Below are positions 8,023 through 16,201 of a stretch of DNA of 64,000 nt, piece by piece (the first letter of the stretch is position 1; each line of letters opens with the position of its first letter). The position numbers and the translations under genes were made by a program. The DNA comes from Rhodococcus sp. 4CII (GTDB taxonomy: Bacteria > Actinomycetota > Actinomycetes > Mycobacteriales > Mycobacteriaceae): assembly GCF_014256275.1 (NCBI RefSeq), contig NZ_JACCFE010000002.1, positions 3,266,001 to 3,330,000 of the forward strand, in the 5' to 3' direction. The notes beneath the pieces were generated by a model. The model worked only from the letters and a program-made list of their open reading frames with translations, ran no database searches and was not told where the DNA came from.

Positions 8023-8922
8023 CTACCGGGCCGGGTCGGTCTGCAGTTCCCCGAAGGAGCGGCGGGTGTGCCGGACGAGTTCGCGCAGCGCGGGGCCGCC
8101 GCGACCCTTCCAGACCAGCGCGAGCACGGCCGGGATGTCGACGTCGTCGAGCGGGACCGCCGTCAGCCGGCCCCGGTAGTCGGTCGCCATCGACTCGCTC
8201 AGGATCGCGACCCCCAGTCCGCGGATGGCGAGGTCGGCGACCGCATCCGGCGCACTCGCCTGCAGGGCGATCTCGGGGCGGAGGCCGGCGGCCGCACACG
8301 CCTGATCGAACACCGTCCGGATGCCCGTTCCGGTCGGCATACAGACGATCGTATGGTCGGCGAGTTCGGCCAGCGCGACGCGGGATCGCCGCGCCAGCGG
8401 ATGACCTGGGGCCACCGCAGCGACCAGCCCCTCGCTGATGATCGGGAAGGCGTCCAGCCCGTCCGGTGGCGCGGACGCGGTGGCGACGAGAGCCAGATCG
8501 GTCCCGCCGGAACGGACGCGGTCGACGAGTCGGTCGGAATTGTCCTCGATCAGCGTGATCTCGATACCCGGGTGCGCGAGATGGAACGCGGACAGAGCGT
8601 CGAACAGGGGTTTCACGGTGCAGGCGGTGACCATCCCGACGACGAGGCGACCGCGGACCAGCTGGTTCTCGTCGTCCACGGCCTGTCGGACCGCCTCGGC
8701 CGAGGCGAGGGCCGCGCGGGCGTGCACGAGTGCCGCTTCCCCCGCGGATGTGAGTGTGGCGGTCCGGCTCGACCGGTCGATCAGCGTCGCGCCGAGGTCG
8801 TGCTCGAGCTGCCGGATCTGCGCGCTGATCCCCGACTGGCTGATGTGGACCCGTTCCGCGGCTCGGGTGAAGTTCGCTTCCTCCGCGACCGCGACGAAGT
8901 ACTCGAGCTGCCGGAGTTCCAT
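8023..8922 (-). CDS. LysR family transcriptional regulator
   Basis: A 299-residue LysR-type regulator of normal family length. The N-terminal winged helix-turn-helix is evident: MELRQLEYFVAVAEEANFTRAAERV followed by HISQSGISAQIRQLE. The rest is the two-lobed effector-binding domain. The start at 8922 is preferred because family members begin with MELRQL; an upstream ATG would add nine atypical residues. It is divergent from the SnoaL-like gene, and the AT-rich spacer is the likely binding site. Its stop runs in frame into a dehydrogenase remnant, which may have been its original neighbour. The effector is unknown. Confidence 0.93.
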   Translation of the reverse strand: MELRQLEYFVAVAEEANFTRAAERVHISQSGISAQIRQLEHDLGATLIDRSSRTATLTSAGEAALVHARAALASAEAVRQAVDDENQLVRGRLVVGMVTACTVKPLFDALSAFHLAHPGIEITLIEDNSDRLVDRVRSGGTDLALVATASAPPDGLDAFPIISEGLVAAVAPGHPLARRSRVALAELADHTIVCMPTGTGIRTVFDQACAAAGLRPEIALQASAPDAVADLAIRGLGVAILSESMATDYRGRLTAVPLDDVDIPAVLALVWKGRGGPALRELVRHTRRSFGELQTDPAR

Positions 8923-9008
8923 AACCAAAAATTCTAGTATCAAGCACAACTATCTGTTGGACTTCCGATTCTGCGGGCCCCATCCTGGGAGATGACAGCA
9001 GATCACCG
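8923..9008. promoter_or_regulatory. AT-rich divergent promoter region of the LysR regulator
   Basis: The spacer between the LysR start and the SnoaL-like gene is clearly more AT-rich than its surroundings, mainly in 8920-8965 (ATAACCAAAAATTCTAGTAT and onward). LysR regulators usually bind such spacers at T-N11-A sites. No single perfect box could be fixed by eye. Confidence 0.4.
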
Positions 9009-9023
9009 ATGAGAGGATGCGCA

Positions 9024-9389
9024 TTGTCCGAGCACGAGAAGGCCCTGAAGCCCGAAGACCTCACCCGCCTGTTCGTCGAGCGGAGCAACGCCGGCGACGC
9101 CGCCGGGGTCGCTGCCCTGTACGAGGAGAACGCCGTCATGGCATATCCGCCCGGCAGCCGGACGGTCGGACGGGAAGCCATCCGGGCACTGTGGGAATCG
9201 GTACTCGCGAACGCCCCGCACTTCGAACTCGAAACCCCGCTCCCCACGCTGATCAGTGACGACATCGCCCTCACCTCCACCCCACCCAAGGACGGATCCG
9301 GCGCGCGGGCGCAGGTGGTCCGCAGGCAACCGGACGGAACGTGGCTGCGGCTTCTCGACCAGCCGGAGTTCGTCCCGCCCACCCGCTGA
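9024..9389 (+). CDS. SnoaL-like / nuclear transport factor 2 fold protein
   Basis: A protein of about 121 residues with the small cone-shaped NTF2/ketosteroid-isomerase fold. The pattern LTRLFVERSNAGDAAGVAALYEENAVM, then a proposed GREAIRALWESVL helix and paired C-terminal strands, is typical of DUF4440/SnoaL members, which serve as isomerases, cyclases or binding proteins. TTG at 9024 is preferred because GAGAGGA lies six bases before it; an ATG at 9009 in the same frame lacks a site. It is divergent from the LysR gene, so it may be its target. No substrate can be named. Confidence 0.8.
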   Translation: MSEHEKALKPEDLTRLFVERSNAGDAAGVAALYEENAVMAYPPGSRTVGREAIRALWESVLANAPHFELETPLPTLISDDIALTSTPPKDGSGARAQVVRRQPDGTWLRLLDQPEFVPPTR

Positions 9390-9474
9390 GGTCGCGGCTG
9401 CGCCGGCCGATACACGGCATGAACTTCGTTGTCCACCATTGCATCTGCATTCGGATCGGTGGGAACATAGGGGT

Positions 9475-9948
9475 ATGCGCAGACCGCGTTGGCCGGCAGT
9501 AGCGCCACCCACCACCGGGGGACACCAGGTCCACGGCCCCCTGCTTCTCACGACGGAAGAACACCTCACCCTCGAACTCTTCGAAGTCGTGGCGTTCGCG
9601 GACGGTCTCCACCTCCGGATGGCCCTGACCGCGACGGGCAGACCCGCGGAACTGGCGCAGTACGAAACACGGTCGCTGTCCGATCCCGACGATCCCTCGA
9701 CCCGATGGTCCTATCTGTCCGTGCGCGCACGCGTCGACGACGTCGAGGGCGAGGCCGACCCCTACCATCCGGCGTCGGCGTCCAAATCGGCGCAGAGCGG
9801 GCCACCCGAGTACCGGACCGAACCGCACTACTGGCTGGACGCGATACCCGCCTCCGGGTTCATCGCGGTCACCGCCGGCTGGCCACGAATCGGTCTCGGT
9901 TCGACCACCACGACGATCGGTCTCGAATCGAGCACGCGAACGTCGTGA
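9475..9948 (+). CDS. Hypothetical protein
   Basis: A 157-residue protein that I do not recognise. It begins MRRPRWPAVAPP and appears rich in beta strands (HLTLELFEVVAFADGLHLRM) with a charged middle and a Thr/Ser-rich end (GSTTTTIGLESS). No signal peptide or membrane segment is seen. A segment near the C-terminus, DAIPASGFIAVTAGWP, looks like a conserved core strand pair. The start at 9475 is the first in-frame ATG of the region that does not overlap the preceding gene. It ends 23 bases before a strong hairpin shared with the tRNA-Arg gene on the other strand. Confidence 0.6.
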   Translation: MRRPRWPAVAPPTTGGHQVHGPLLLTTEEHLTLELFEVVAFADGLHLRMALTATGRPAELAQYETRSLSDPDDPSTRWSYLSVRARVDDVEGEADPYHPASASKSAQSGPPEYRTEPHYWLDAIPASGFIAVTAGWPRIGLGSTTTTIGLESSTRTS

Positions 9949-9970
9949 CCATCCGGCCGACCACAACGAG

Positions 9971-10010
9971 AAGCCCCCGCCGCCTGCATCATTGCAGTTG
10001 ACGGGGGCTT
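9971..10010. terminator. Bidirectional terminator hairpin
   Basis: AAGCCCCCG at 9971-9979 pairs with CGGGGGCTT at 10002-10010. A smaller inner stem (CTGCA / TGCAG) sits in the loop. It stands between the end of the hypothetical gene (plus) and the 3' end of tRNA-Arg (minus), so it probably ends both transcripts. Confidence 0.75.
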
Positions 10011-10012
10011 CG

Positions 10013-10088
10013 TGGTGCGCCCGAAGGGATTCGAACCCCTAACCTCTTGATCCGTAGTCAAGTGCTCTATCCGTTGAGCTACGGGCGC
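10013..10088 (-). tRNA. tRNA-Arg (anticodon ACG)
   Basis: Read on the minus strand, the 7-base acceptor stem GCGCCCG pairs with CGGGCGC. The anticodon arm is CTTGA-CTACGGA-TCAAG, giving anticodon ACG, and the T-loop contains GGTTCGAATCC. The discriminator A and the CCA end are encoded (10013-10016). It follows tRNA-Ser(GCT) on the same strand. Confidence 0.97.
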
Positions 10089-10133
10089 ATGTTCTTCAGT
10101 TGTCTAGCTTGCACCGGCCGTCTAGGCCCGGTG

Positions 10134-10225
10134 TGGCGGAGGCGAGAGGATTTGAACCTCCGGTCCCTCGCAAAAGGGACAACTCATTAGCAGTGAGTCC
10201 CATTCGGCCGCTCTGGCACGCCTCC
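10134..10225 (-). tRNA. tRNA-Ser (anticodon GCT)
   Basis: A class II tRNA with a long variable arm. The acceptor stem GGAGGCG pairs with CGCCTCC, the anticodon arm ACTCA-CTGCTAA-TGAGT gives anticodon GCT, and the T-loop GGTTCAAATCC is intact. The discriminator G and CCA are encoded at the 3' end (10134-10137). Confidence 0.97.
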
Positions 10226-10324
10226 CTGGGGTGGTTCCGATCCCTTCGGACCGCCGGTGCGAAAGATTACACACCTTTCCACCACAAAGGCAAAACGGCT
10301 GGTCAGAGCGCAAGGATGGCCGCT

Positions 10325-11050
10325 CTACCGCAGGTAGCCGTCGAACCAGTCGAAGATCCGGCGCTGTGCGTCGACGATGGCTTCCACCCCCGGGTCGTCG
10401 TCGCGGCCGTCGGGAACCTGAGGCGGTTCGTCGGCCCGGTGCGCGAGCCCGGCATAGCTCACCACGAGCCCCGCGACGTCGGATCTGGCGGTGGCGTCGC
10501 GCAGCAGCTCGACCTGATCGGGCGGCGTCGACGGATCGTCCTCCCCGTACAGACCGAGCCACGGCGCCTTCAGGTCGGGGGCGGCGTGCACCAGCGCGGG
10601 CGCGTCGTCCGACAGCGGTTCGACGATCCCGCGGGCGGCGACGCTCACGGCGGCACCGACGGGACGCGTCGTCGCGACGAGCAGGGCCGCGGTCCCGGCG
10701 TCGTCGAATCCCAGCACTCCTACGCAGTCGGCGTAGATGCCCCGCGCGATGAGCCAGTCGAATGTGGCGTCGAAGTCGGCGAACAGCGTTTCGCCGAACA
10801 CCTCGATATCGCTGGGCGCCGGTTCGCGGTGGAAGAGGTGCGGCGCGACCGTCACCCACCCTTCCATCGCGAGCGCGCGCATCAGATCGAGGAGAGCTTC
10901 GCTGAAGGTTCGTGACTCGTGCAGGACCACGATGCCGCCCCGCGCCGGACCGTCCGGTTCCACCGCGGTGAGCGGAACTCGCAGCTGAGGACCTTCCGGC
11001 GCGTCTCCGGACGTCCGCAGGGCTGCACTGTCCCTGAAGAATCCCGACAT
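10325..11050 (-). CDS. Dienelactone hydrolase family protein with altered nucleophile
   Basis: A 241-residue alpha/beta hydrolase of the dienelactone hydrolase group. The pattern GGIVVLHESR, FHREPAPS, and the late LYGEDDPSTPP and GLAHRADEPP segments (acid and His) fit the family. The nucleophile elbow, normally GxCxGG or GxSxGG, reads GFDDAG at residues 114-119, so Asp116 stands where Cys or Ser is expected. The protein may therefore be inactive as a classic hydrolase or use a changed mechanism. It starts at 11050, divergent from the HisC-like gene, with about 60 bases between the starts. Confidence 0.8.
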   Translation of the reverse strand: MSGFFRDSAALRTSGDAPEGPQLRVPLTAVEPDGPARGGIVVLHESRTFSEALLDLMRALAMEGWVTVAPHLFHREPAPSDIEVFGETLFADFDATFDWLIARGIYADCVGVLGFDDAGTAALLVATTRPVGAAVSVAARGIVEPLSDDAPALVHAAPDLKAPWLGLYGEDDPSTPPDQVELLRDATARSDVAGLVVSYAGLAHRADEPPQVPDGRDDDPGVEAIVDAQRRIFDWFDGYLR

Positions 11051-11111
11051 GTCCCTACCTTGGCACGAAGGGGGCGTCGGCGCAGAGGATCGGGAGGCGC
11101 ATAATCGCCTG

Positions 11112-12188
11112 GTGACTCCGCGAACCAGGGCAGACCTCGACACGATTCCGGCCTACGTCCCCGGCAAGAATTTTCCGGGCGCGATCAAGCTGGCGAGCAA
11201 CGAGACCACGCTGGGCCCGTTGCCGAGTGTGCGGGACGCCATCGCCGACGCCGTCGGGAACGCCAACCGGTACCCGGACAACGGTCACGTCGCCCTGATC
11301 GCGGCGCTCGCCGACCACCTCGGGGTGGCCACCGAGAACATCGCCGCGGGCTGCGGTTCGGTCAGCCTGTGCCAGGAACTGGTGCAGGCCACGTGCAACG
11401 ACGGCGACGAGGTCGTCTTCGCGTGGCGGTCGTTCGAGGCCTACCCCGTGGTCACCCGGGTGGGCGGGGCGACGCCGGTCAAGGTTCCGCTCACCGCGGA
11501 CCACGGTCACGACCTCGACGCCATGGCCGCCGCGGTCACCGACCGCACCCGGCTGATCTTCGTCTGCAACCCGAACAACCCCACCGGCAACGCCCTCACC
11601 AAGGCCGAACTCGAGCGTTTCCTCGACGCCGTTCCCGCGCACGTCCTGGTCGCCCTGGACGAGGCCTATTTCGAATACAACCGGTCCGACGCCGACGGCA
11701 TCGAACTGTTCCGCGGACGCCCCAACGTGGTGGTGCTGCGCACGTTCTCCAAGGCCTACGGTCTCGCGGGCATCCGGGTGGGATACGCGGTCGCCGACCC
11801 TGCGGTCGTCACCGCTCTGAGCAAGGTGCACATCGCGTTCGCGGTCAATGCCGTCGCGCAGGCCGCCGCCATCGCGTCGTTGGCCGCGTCCGCCGAGCTG
11901 CTCGCGCGCACGGACGGCGTCATCGCCGAGCGGAACCGGGTGCGCGACGCCCTGCTCGCCGCCGGCTACGAGGTGCCCGAATCGGCCGCCAACTTCGTCT
12001 ACCTGCCGCTGGGAACGCACTCCGGACCGTTCGCGGCCGCCAGCGCAGAAGCCGGTGTGCTGCTGCGCCCCTACGGCGACGACGGGGTGCGGATCACGAT
12101 CGGCGATCCGGCGGAGAACGACGCCTTCCTCGCTTTCGCCACAGGCACCGAGGCCCGGTCGATCGCGAACGTCGCGGTGCGGGCGTAA
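11112..12188 (+). CDS. pat: HisC-type aminotransferase (histidinol-phosphate / aromatic)
   Basis: A 358-residue PLP-dependent class I/II aminotransferase of the HisC/Pat group. The N-terminal KLASNETTLGPLPSV segment, the NPNNPTG motif, the DEAYFEY aspartate that holds the PLP nitrogen, and the lysine in TFSKAYGLAGIRVGY are all present. Members convert histidinol-phosphate or act as phenylalanine/aromatic aminotransferases; mycobacterial HisC2/Pat is the closest parallel from memory. No other his genes are near, which favours the aromatic role but does not prove it. GTG at 11112 is chosen because family members begin near TPRTRADLDTIPAYVPG. Confidence 0.88.
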   Translation: MTPRTRADLDTIPAYVPGKNFPGAIKLASNETTLGPLPSVRDAIADAVGNANRYPDNGHVALIAALADHLGVATENIAAGCGSVSLCQELVQATCNDGDEVVFAWRSFEAYPVVTRVGGATPVKVPLTADHGHDLDAMAAAVTDRTRLIFVCNPNNPTGNALTKAELERFLDAVPAHVLVALDEAYFEYNRSDADGIELFRGRPNVVVLRTFSKAYGLAGIRVGYAVADPAVVTALSKVHIAFAVNAVAQAAAIASLAASAELLARTDGVIAERNRVRDALLAAGYEVPESAANFVYLPLGTHSGPFAAASAEAGVLLRPYGDDGVRITIGDPAENDAFLAFATGTEARSIANVAVRA

Positions 12189-12210
12189 CGCTCGAGACGT
12201 AAACGTTACC

Positions 12211-12229
12211 CACGGGTATAACGCCCGTG
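12211..12229. other. Short hairpin CACGGG / CCCGTG
   Basis: Six-base arms flank a 7-base loop in the 89-base spacer after the aminotransferase and before the 5'-nucleotidase gene. It may be a weak terminator or a regulator site. No run of T follows. Confidence 0.35.
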
Positions 12230-12277
12230 ACTCCTTCTTGGCAGACTCAGTGAGGTTTTGCCGAAGGGAGCCCCCAC

Positions 12278-13984
12278 ATGCGTCGCCGCGCCGCGCTCCG
12301 CACCGCCGCGCTGGCGGCCGGACTGTCGACGGCGCTGACGGTGTCGGTGACGTCGGGGCTGTCCGCGGCGCAGGCGCAGGACACGACCGTGTCGGTCCGG
12401 CTGCTCGCGTTCAACGACCTCCACGGCAGCCTCGAACCACCGCTGGGCATCCGCAGTCAGGTGAAGCGCGCCGACGGTTCGCTGGCCCCGGCCGGCGGCG
12501 CCGCCTACCTGGCCGCCTACGTCGACCAGTTGCGCGGCCAGGCGACCCATTCGCTGCTGTACTCGGTGGGTGACAACTGGGGGTCGTCGGCACTCGAATC
12601 CGCGATGTTCCACGACGAACCGACCGTGCAACTGCTCAACCGGATGGGCGTCGACGCGTCCGCGATCGGCAATCACGAACTCGACGAGGGGTACACGGAA
12701 TTCCGGCGGATGCAGACCGGCGGTTGCCATCCCGTCGACGGCTGCCGCTTCGGGGACACGTTCGAGGGCGCCCGGTTCCCGCTCCTCGCCGCGAACATGG
12801 AGTTCGAGAACGGCGCGCCGGCAACGCTTCCCTTCACCGTCGACTACGTCGAGGGAATCCCGGTTGGCGTGATCGCGACCATGCCCGCCGACACCGCGAG
12901 GATGGTGACGTCCGAGGGTGTGGGAGGGCTGCGTTTCACGGACGAACTCGCGGCCGTCGACCGGACGGCCGATCTCCTCGACTTCTTCGGGGTGCGGGCC
13001 ATCGCCTTGCTGATGCACAGGGGCGCCGAACCCGTCGCTGACAACGGCCCCAACTCGTGCGAGGTGACGTCCGGACCCGCACGCGACCTCGCACTGCGGG
13101 CGTCCCCGAAGGTCGACGTCATCTTCACCGCCGACAGCCACCAGCAGTACAACTGCTCGTTCCCCGACCCGATGGGGAACCCGCGGGTGACGATGCAGGG
13201 CGCGTCGCACGGGCGGATCATCTCGGTGGTCGACGTGACGATCGACCGCACCACCCGGGACATCCTGCGCGACCGCGCGTCCTCGTTCAATCAGGTGGTC
13301 ACCCACGACATCCCGTCCGACCCCGGCATCCAGGCGCTCGCCGACGACGCCGCCCGCCAGGCCTCCGAGGTCGGCGGGGCGCGGGTCGCGTCGCTGACGG
13401 GCGACCTCACCCGCGACGCGACCGGCAGCGGCGAATCCACCCTCGGAAACGTCGTCGCGGACGCCCAGCTGGCCACCGGTTCCGGGCACGGCGCCCAGGT
13501 GGCACTCACCAACCCGGGCGGGCTCCGGGACGACCTGCTGCGGGGCCCGGACGGCGCCGTCACCTACGGACAGGCCTACGCCGCTCAGCCGTTCGGCAAC
13601 ACCCTCGAAGTCCTCACGGTCACCGGCGCGACGCTGAAGTCCGCGTTGGAGCAGCAGTTCCAGCCGCGCGGCGACGGCACGATCACCGAGCGCATCCTCG
13701 CCCCGTCGAGTTCACTGACCTACGCGATGAACCGCTCGGCAATTGTCGGCGAACGCATCTCGGACCTGCGGGTGAACGGCGCACCGGTCACTTCCGAGAA
13801 TTCGTACCGGGTGGCGGTCAACAAGTTCCTCGCCGACGGCGGCGACGGCTTCGACGCCTTCCGCACCCGCACCGAGGCCGTGCACGTGGGCTGCGACCTG
13901 GACGCCTTCACGGCCTATCTGGGGGCGCAATCACCCGTGGCGCTGCCGACCACCGACCGGATCACGGTGATCGGCGGACAGTGA
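12278..13984 (+). CDS. Secreted 5'-nucleotidase / metallophosphoesterase
   Basis: A 568-residue exported enzyme of the UshA/5'-nucleotidase family, which removes phosphate from extracellular nucleotides or UDP-sugars. It has a Sec signal peptide (MRRRAALRTAALAAGLSTAL, cleavage near AQAQD), then a calcineurin-like metal domain with FNDLHG, SVGDNWGSS and IGNHELDEG motifs, and a C-terminal 5'-nucleotidase domain with LTNPGGLRDDL, the substrate-binding YGQAYAAQPFGNTL and GGDGFDAF. The GNHE motif carries the catalytic His. A GAAGGGAG site lies before the start. Cysteine pairs in the insert (GGCHPVDGCRF) suggest disulfides outside the cell. Confidence 0.95.
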   Translation: MRRRAALRTAALAAGLSTALTVSVTSGLSAAQAQDTTVSVRLLAFNDLHGSLEPPLGIRSQVKRADGSLAPAGGAAYLAAYVDQLRGQATHSLLYSVGDNWGSSALESAMFHDEPTVQLLNRMGVDASAIGNHELDEGYTEFRRMQTGGCHPVDGCRFGDTFEGARFPLLAANMEFENGAPATLPFTVDYVEGIPVGVIATMPADTARMVTSEGVGGLRFTDELAAVDRTADLLDFFGVRAIALLMHRGAEPVADNGPNSCEVTSGPARDLALRASPKVDVIFTADSHQQYNCSFPDPMGNPRVTMQGASHGRIISVVDVTIDRTTRDILRDRASSFNQVVTHDIPSDPGIQALADDAARQASEVGGARVASLTGDLTRDATGSGESTLGNVVADAQLATGSGHGAQVALTNPGGLRDDLLRGPDGAVTYGQAYAAQPFGNTLEVLTVTGATLKSALEQQFQPRGDGTITERILAPSSSLTYAMNRSAIVGERISDLRVNGAPVTSENSYRVAVNKFLADGGDGFDAFRTRTEAVHVGCDLDAFTAYLGAQSPVALPTTDRITVIGGQ

Positions 13985-13990
13985 GCGCGA

Positions 13991-14992
13991 TCAGACGCCG
14001 AGCGCGCTCCTCAGGACCGGCCACGACGTCCGCAGCTCGTCCTGCCAGTACGGCCACGAATGCGTGCCGAAGTTCCGGTAGATGAACGTCGCCGGGATCG
14101 CGAGCTGGGTCAGGCGCTGCTGGAACGTCCGCGTGCACAGGTTCGCCGCCGCCTCCAGCGGACCACCCACCGCGATCGTCGAGGCGATGTCTCCCCCGAT
14201 CTCGTACGGTCCGGGGAGACCGTTGCCTGTGGAGATGTAGATCTGCTTGCCGCGCAAGGCTTCGGCATTCACCGAGGGATCGTGAGCGGTCCAGGCCGGA
14301 TCGGTGTCGGGCCCCCACATGTTGGCCGGATTTCCGCCCTTGAACGCCACCGTTCCGCGGACCGAATCGCGCGAGCTGGGATTCGAGTTGTCGAGGCATC
14401 CGCTGTAGGCGGCCATTCCGCGGTAGAGCTGCGGGTGCCGGGTGATGAGATTGGCGGCACCCATCGCGCCCATCGACACACCCGCGACGGCGTTGACGCC
14501 GTTCCCGCTGAAGTTCCGGTCGATGATCGGCGGGAGTTCGTTGGCCAGGAACGTCTCCCACTTGTTGACGCCCAGCGTGGGGTCGGGTTGCAGCCAGTCG
14601 GTGTAGTAGCTGGCGGTGCCGCCAACTGGGAGCACCACGTTGACCTTCTTGTCGGCGAAGAACTGGACGACGTCCGTCTTCTGCGTCCAGGTGCTCTCCT
14701 GGAAGTTCGACTCGGCGCCGGCGCTGACGCCGTCCAGCAGATACAGCGACGGCCTCGCCCCACCCCCAGCAGGATGCAGGACCTGCACCTGCACGACCCG
14801 GCCCATGGCGGGAGAATTGATGAAGACGGCACTACGGGTGTCGGTGAGCGGAACGATCTTGTCGACGCTGGCGACGCCGTTGTTCTGGGGCGCGGCCGGA
14901 GCAGGCGCCGGGTCGGCGACTGCAGTGAACGCCGGCCCCAGGAGGGTCAGTGACACTGCCAGACCGACAGCAGCCAATGCTTCGCGACGCAT
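13991..14992 (-). CDS. Antigen 85-like mycolyltransferase (secreted esterase)
   Basis: A 333-residue secreted alpha/beta hydrolase of the antigen 85/esterase D family. Enzymes of this type move mycolic acids from trehalose monomycolate to arabinogalactan or to another trehalose. It has a signal peptide (start chosen at MRREALAAVGLAV, cleavage near AVADPA). The family signatures are LYLLDG near the start of the fold, the nucleophile in GVSMGAMGA, and the late catalytic His in FGTHSWPYW. It converges on the 5'-nucleotidase gene, with six bases between them. The acyl substrate is inferred from the host's cell wall. Confidence 0.9.
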   Translation of the reverse strand: MRREALAAVGLAVSLTLLGPAFTAVADPAPAPAAPQNNGVASVDKIVPLTDTRSAVFINSPAMGRVVQVQVLHPAGGGARPSLYLLDGVSAGAESNFQESTWTQKTDVVQFFADKKVNVVLPVGGTASYYTDWLQPDPTLGVNKWETFLANELPPIIDRNFSGNGVNAVAGVSMGAMGAANLITRHPQLYRGMAAYSGCLDNSNPSSRDSVRGTVAFKGGNPANMWGPDTDPAWTAHDPSVNAEALRGKQIYISTGNGLPGPYEIGGDIASTIAVGGPLEAAANLCTRTFQQRLTQLAIPATFIYRNFGTHSWPYWQDELRTSWPVLRSALGV

Positions 14993-15158
14993 ACAGAAAT
15001 CCCTCTTCCCCGACTGTGTGGACCCCGATTGCACAGTACAAAATGCGTCCGGTCAACAAGAGCTTAGAGGTTTTGTGACAGCTGTGTGCCCCGGCCCGAT
15101 CACGTTGTAGTCACCGCGGTCCACACCTCGACAGACGCACCCGTTTCACGCGGGTCCG

Positions 15159-15791
15159 TTACTTCGAGAGGGCGGACTTCAGCTGGCCGAGACCGTCGCC
15201 ACCGAGTTCGCCGAGGGCGGCGCTGCGACCCGTCATCGCCAGGACGAGTGCGAGCATCGGACCGGAGACCTCCGGCCCCGATCCCGTGGTCCAGTCGGTG
15301 TCGGTGGCTCGCAGCGTCAGGCCCGCGACCCGGGACTTCGAGCCGATGAGCAGGTTGGAATTCTTGTAGAAGTCGGCGACGCGGACGACGGCGTCCATCG
15401 GGTAGTCGTGCGCGATGCCGAGTGGGCGGCGGATGTCCTCGCCGTGGACGATCATCTCGCCGAGCATGGCGTCGATGGGGCCGGGCGGATGCGTGGAGTC
15501 GCCCATGTGTGCCCGGAATTCGTCGAGCGCCTCGGCCGGTGTTCCTTCTTCTTCGCGGGCGATGTCCTTCTCGAACATGGTGTTGATGCGGAATCCCGAT
15601 CCGACGAGTTTTCCGACGAACTTCGGCGGCGTCATCTTCTCCGTCGCCGTCATGTGCGCGAACACGTCCCGCACTGTCCACCGCTCGCAGAGCGACGGCG
15701 TCGACCACTGCTCTTCGGTCAGCGGTTCGAGGTCGTCCACCAGGGCGCGGCGTTCGTCGTGAATCGTGGGCCAGGGGCTTGACGTTGTCAT
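15159..15791 (-). CDS. Mycothiol-dependent maleylpyruvate isomerase family protein
   Basis: A 210-residue protein of the MDMPI/DinB-like four-helix family (TIGR03083 type), found in mycothiol-containing actinobacteria. The start motif DERRALVDDLEPLTEEQWSTPSLCERWTVRDVFAHM holds the conserved Trp and the His that ligates the metal, with a second His in the IVHGEDIRRPLG helix and a later Asp/Glu-rich region. Members transfer or use mycothiol in isomerisation and detoxification. The gene is divergent from an ArsR regulator; a perfect inverted repeat lies between them. Its substrate is not known. Confidence 0.87.
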   Translation of the reverse strand: MTTSSPWPTIHDERRALVDDLEPLTEEQWSTPSLCERWTVRDVFAHMTATEKMTPPKFVGKLVGSGFRINTMFEKDIAREEEGTPAEALDEFRAHMGDSTHPPGPIDAMLGEMIVHGEDIRRPLGIAHDYPMDAVVRVADFYKNSNLLIGSKSRVAGLTLRATDTDWTTGSGPEVSGPMLALVLAMTGRSAALGELGGDGLGQLKSALSK

Positions 15792-15861
15792 TTTTCACTC
15801 CCTCGTCGATTACGAATTCTTCCACCTCACCGGTCCGTCGGCGAGACCCATTGCACAACGT

Positions 15862-15877
15862 GTTAGTCACGACTAAC
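15862..15877. promoter_or_regulatory. Candidate ArsR operator (GTTAGTC-AC-GACTAAC)
   Basis: A perfect 7-base inverted repeat with a 2-base centre, ten bases before the likely ArsR start. It sits in the spacer shared with the divergent MDMPI gene. Size, symmetry and position fit an ArsR-family dimer site, allowing autoregulation and control of both directions. Confidence 0.65.
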
Positions 15878-15886
15878 GTATTGCTC

Positions 15887-16201
15887 GTGCTCGATCAGTT
15901 GGAAGTCGCAGCTGAGCCCACCCGGAGACGCCTCATGCAACTGCTGACATCTGGTGAACAGACCGTCAACAACCTCGCCGCACACTTCCCCGCGAGCCGG
16001 TCGGCGATATCGCAACATCTCAGGGTGCTCACCGAGGCGGGACTGGTCACTGCGCGCAAGGACGGACGCTTCAGGTATTACCGGCTCGACCCACAGGGAC
16101 TCGTGCAACTCCGCGCGTTGTTCGACTCCTTCTGGATCGACGAACTCGACCGGCTCGTCGCGGACGCCACCGAGGAAGCAGCTTCCAAAGGAGACAGTTG
16201 A
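15887..16201 (+). CDS. ArsR family transcriptional regulator
   Basis: A protein of about 104 residues with the ArsR/SmtB winged helix: DQLEVAAEPTRRRLMQLL, then VNNLAAHFPASRSAISQHLRVLTEAGLV with the recognition helix, and the RKDGRFRYYRL wing. There are no clustered cysteines for metal binding. It belongs to the subgroup that accompanies SRPBCC/AHSA1 genes in actinobacteria. GTG at 15887 is preferred (a TTG at 15881 is in the same frame). The stop overlaps the next start by one base (TGATG), so the downstream SRPBCC-MDMPI gene is coupled. Confidence 0.88.
   Translation: MLDQLEVAAEPTRRRLMQLLTSGEQTVNNLAAHFPASRSAISQHLRVLTEAGLVTARKDGRFRYYRLDPQGLVQLRALFDSFWIDELDRLVADATEEAASKGDS

Noticed and set aside
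7856..9508. Open frame of about 550 residues on the minus strand across LysR and the SnoaL-like gene
   Set aside because: The Arg-rich part mirrors real genes. Only its last few residues (VDTVEFY) make sense, as the out-of-phase end of the dehydrogenase remnant.
15862..15877. The ArsR palindrome as a LexA or KstR site
   Set aside because: The bases do not match the LexA or KstR consensus as I know them, and position fits ArsR better.
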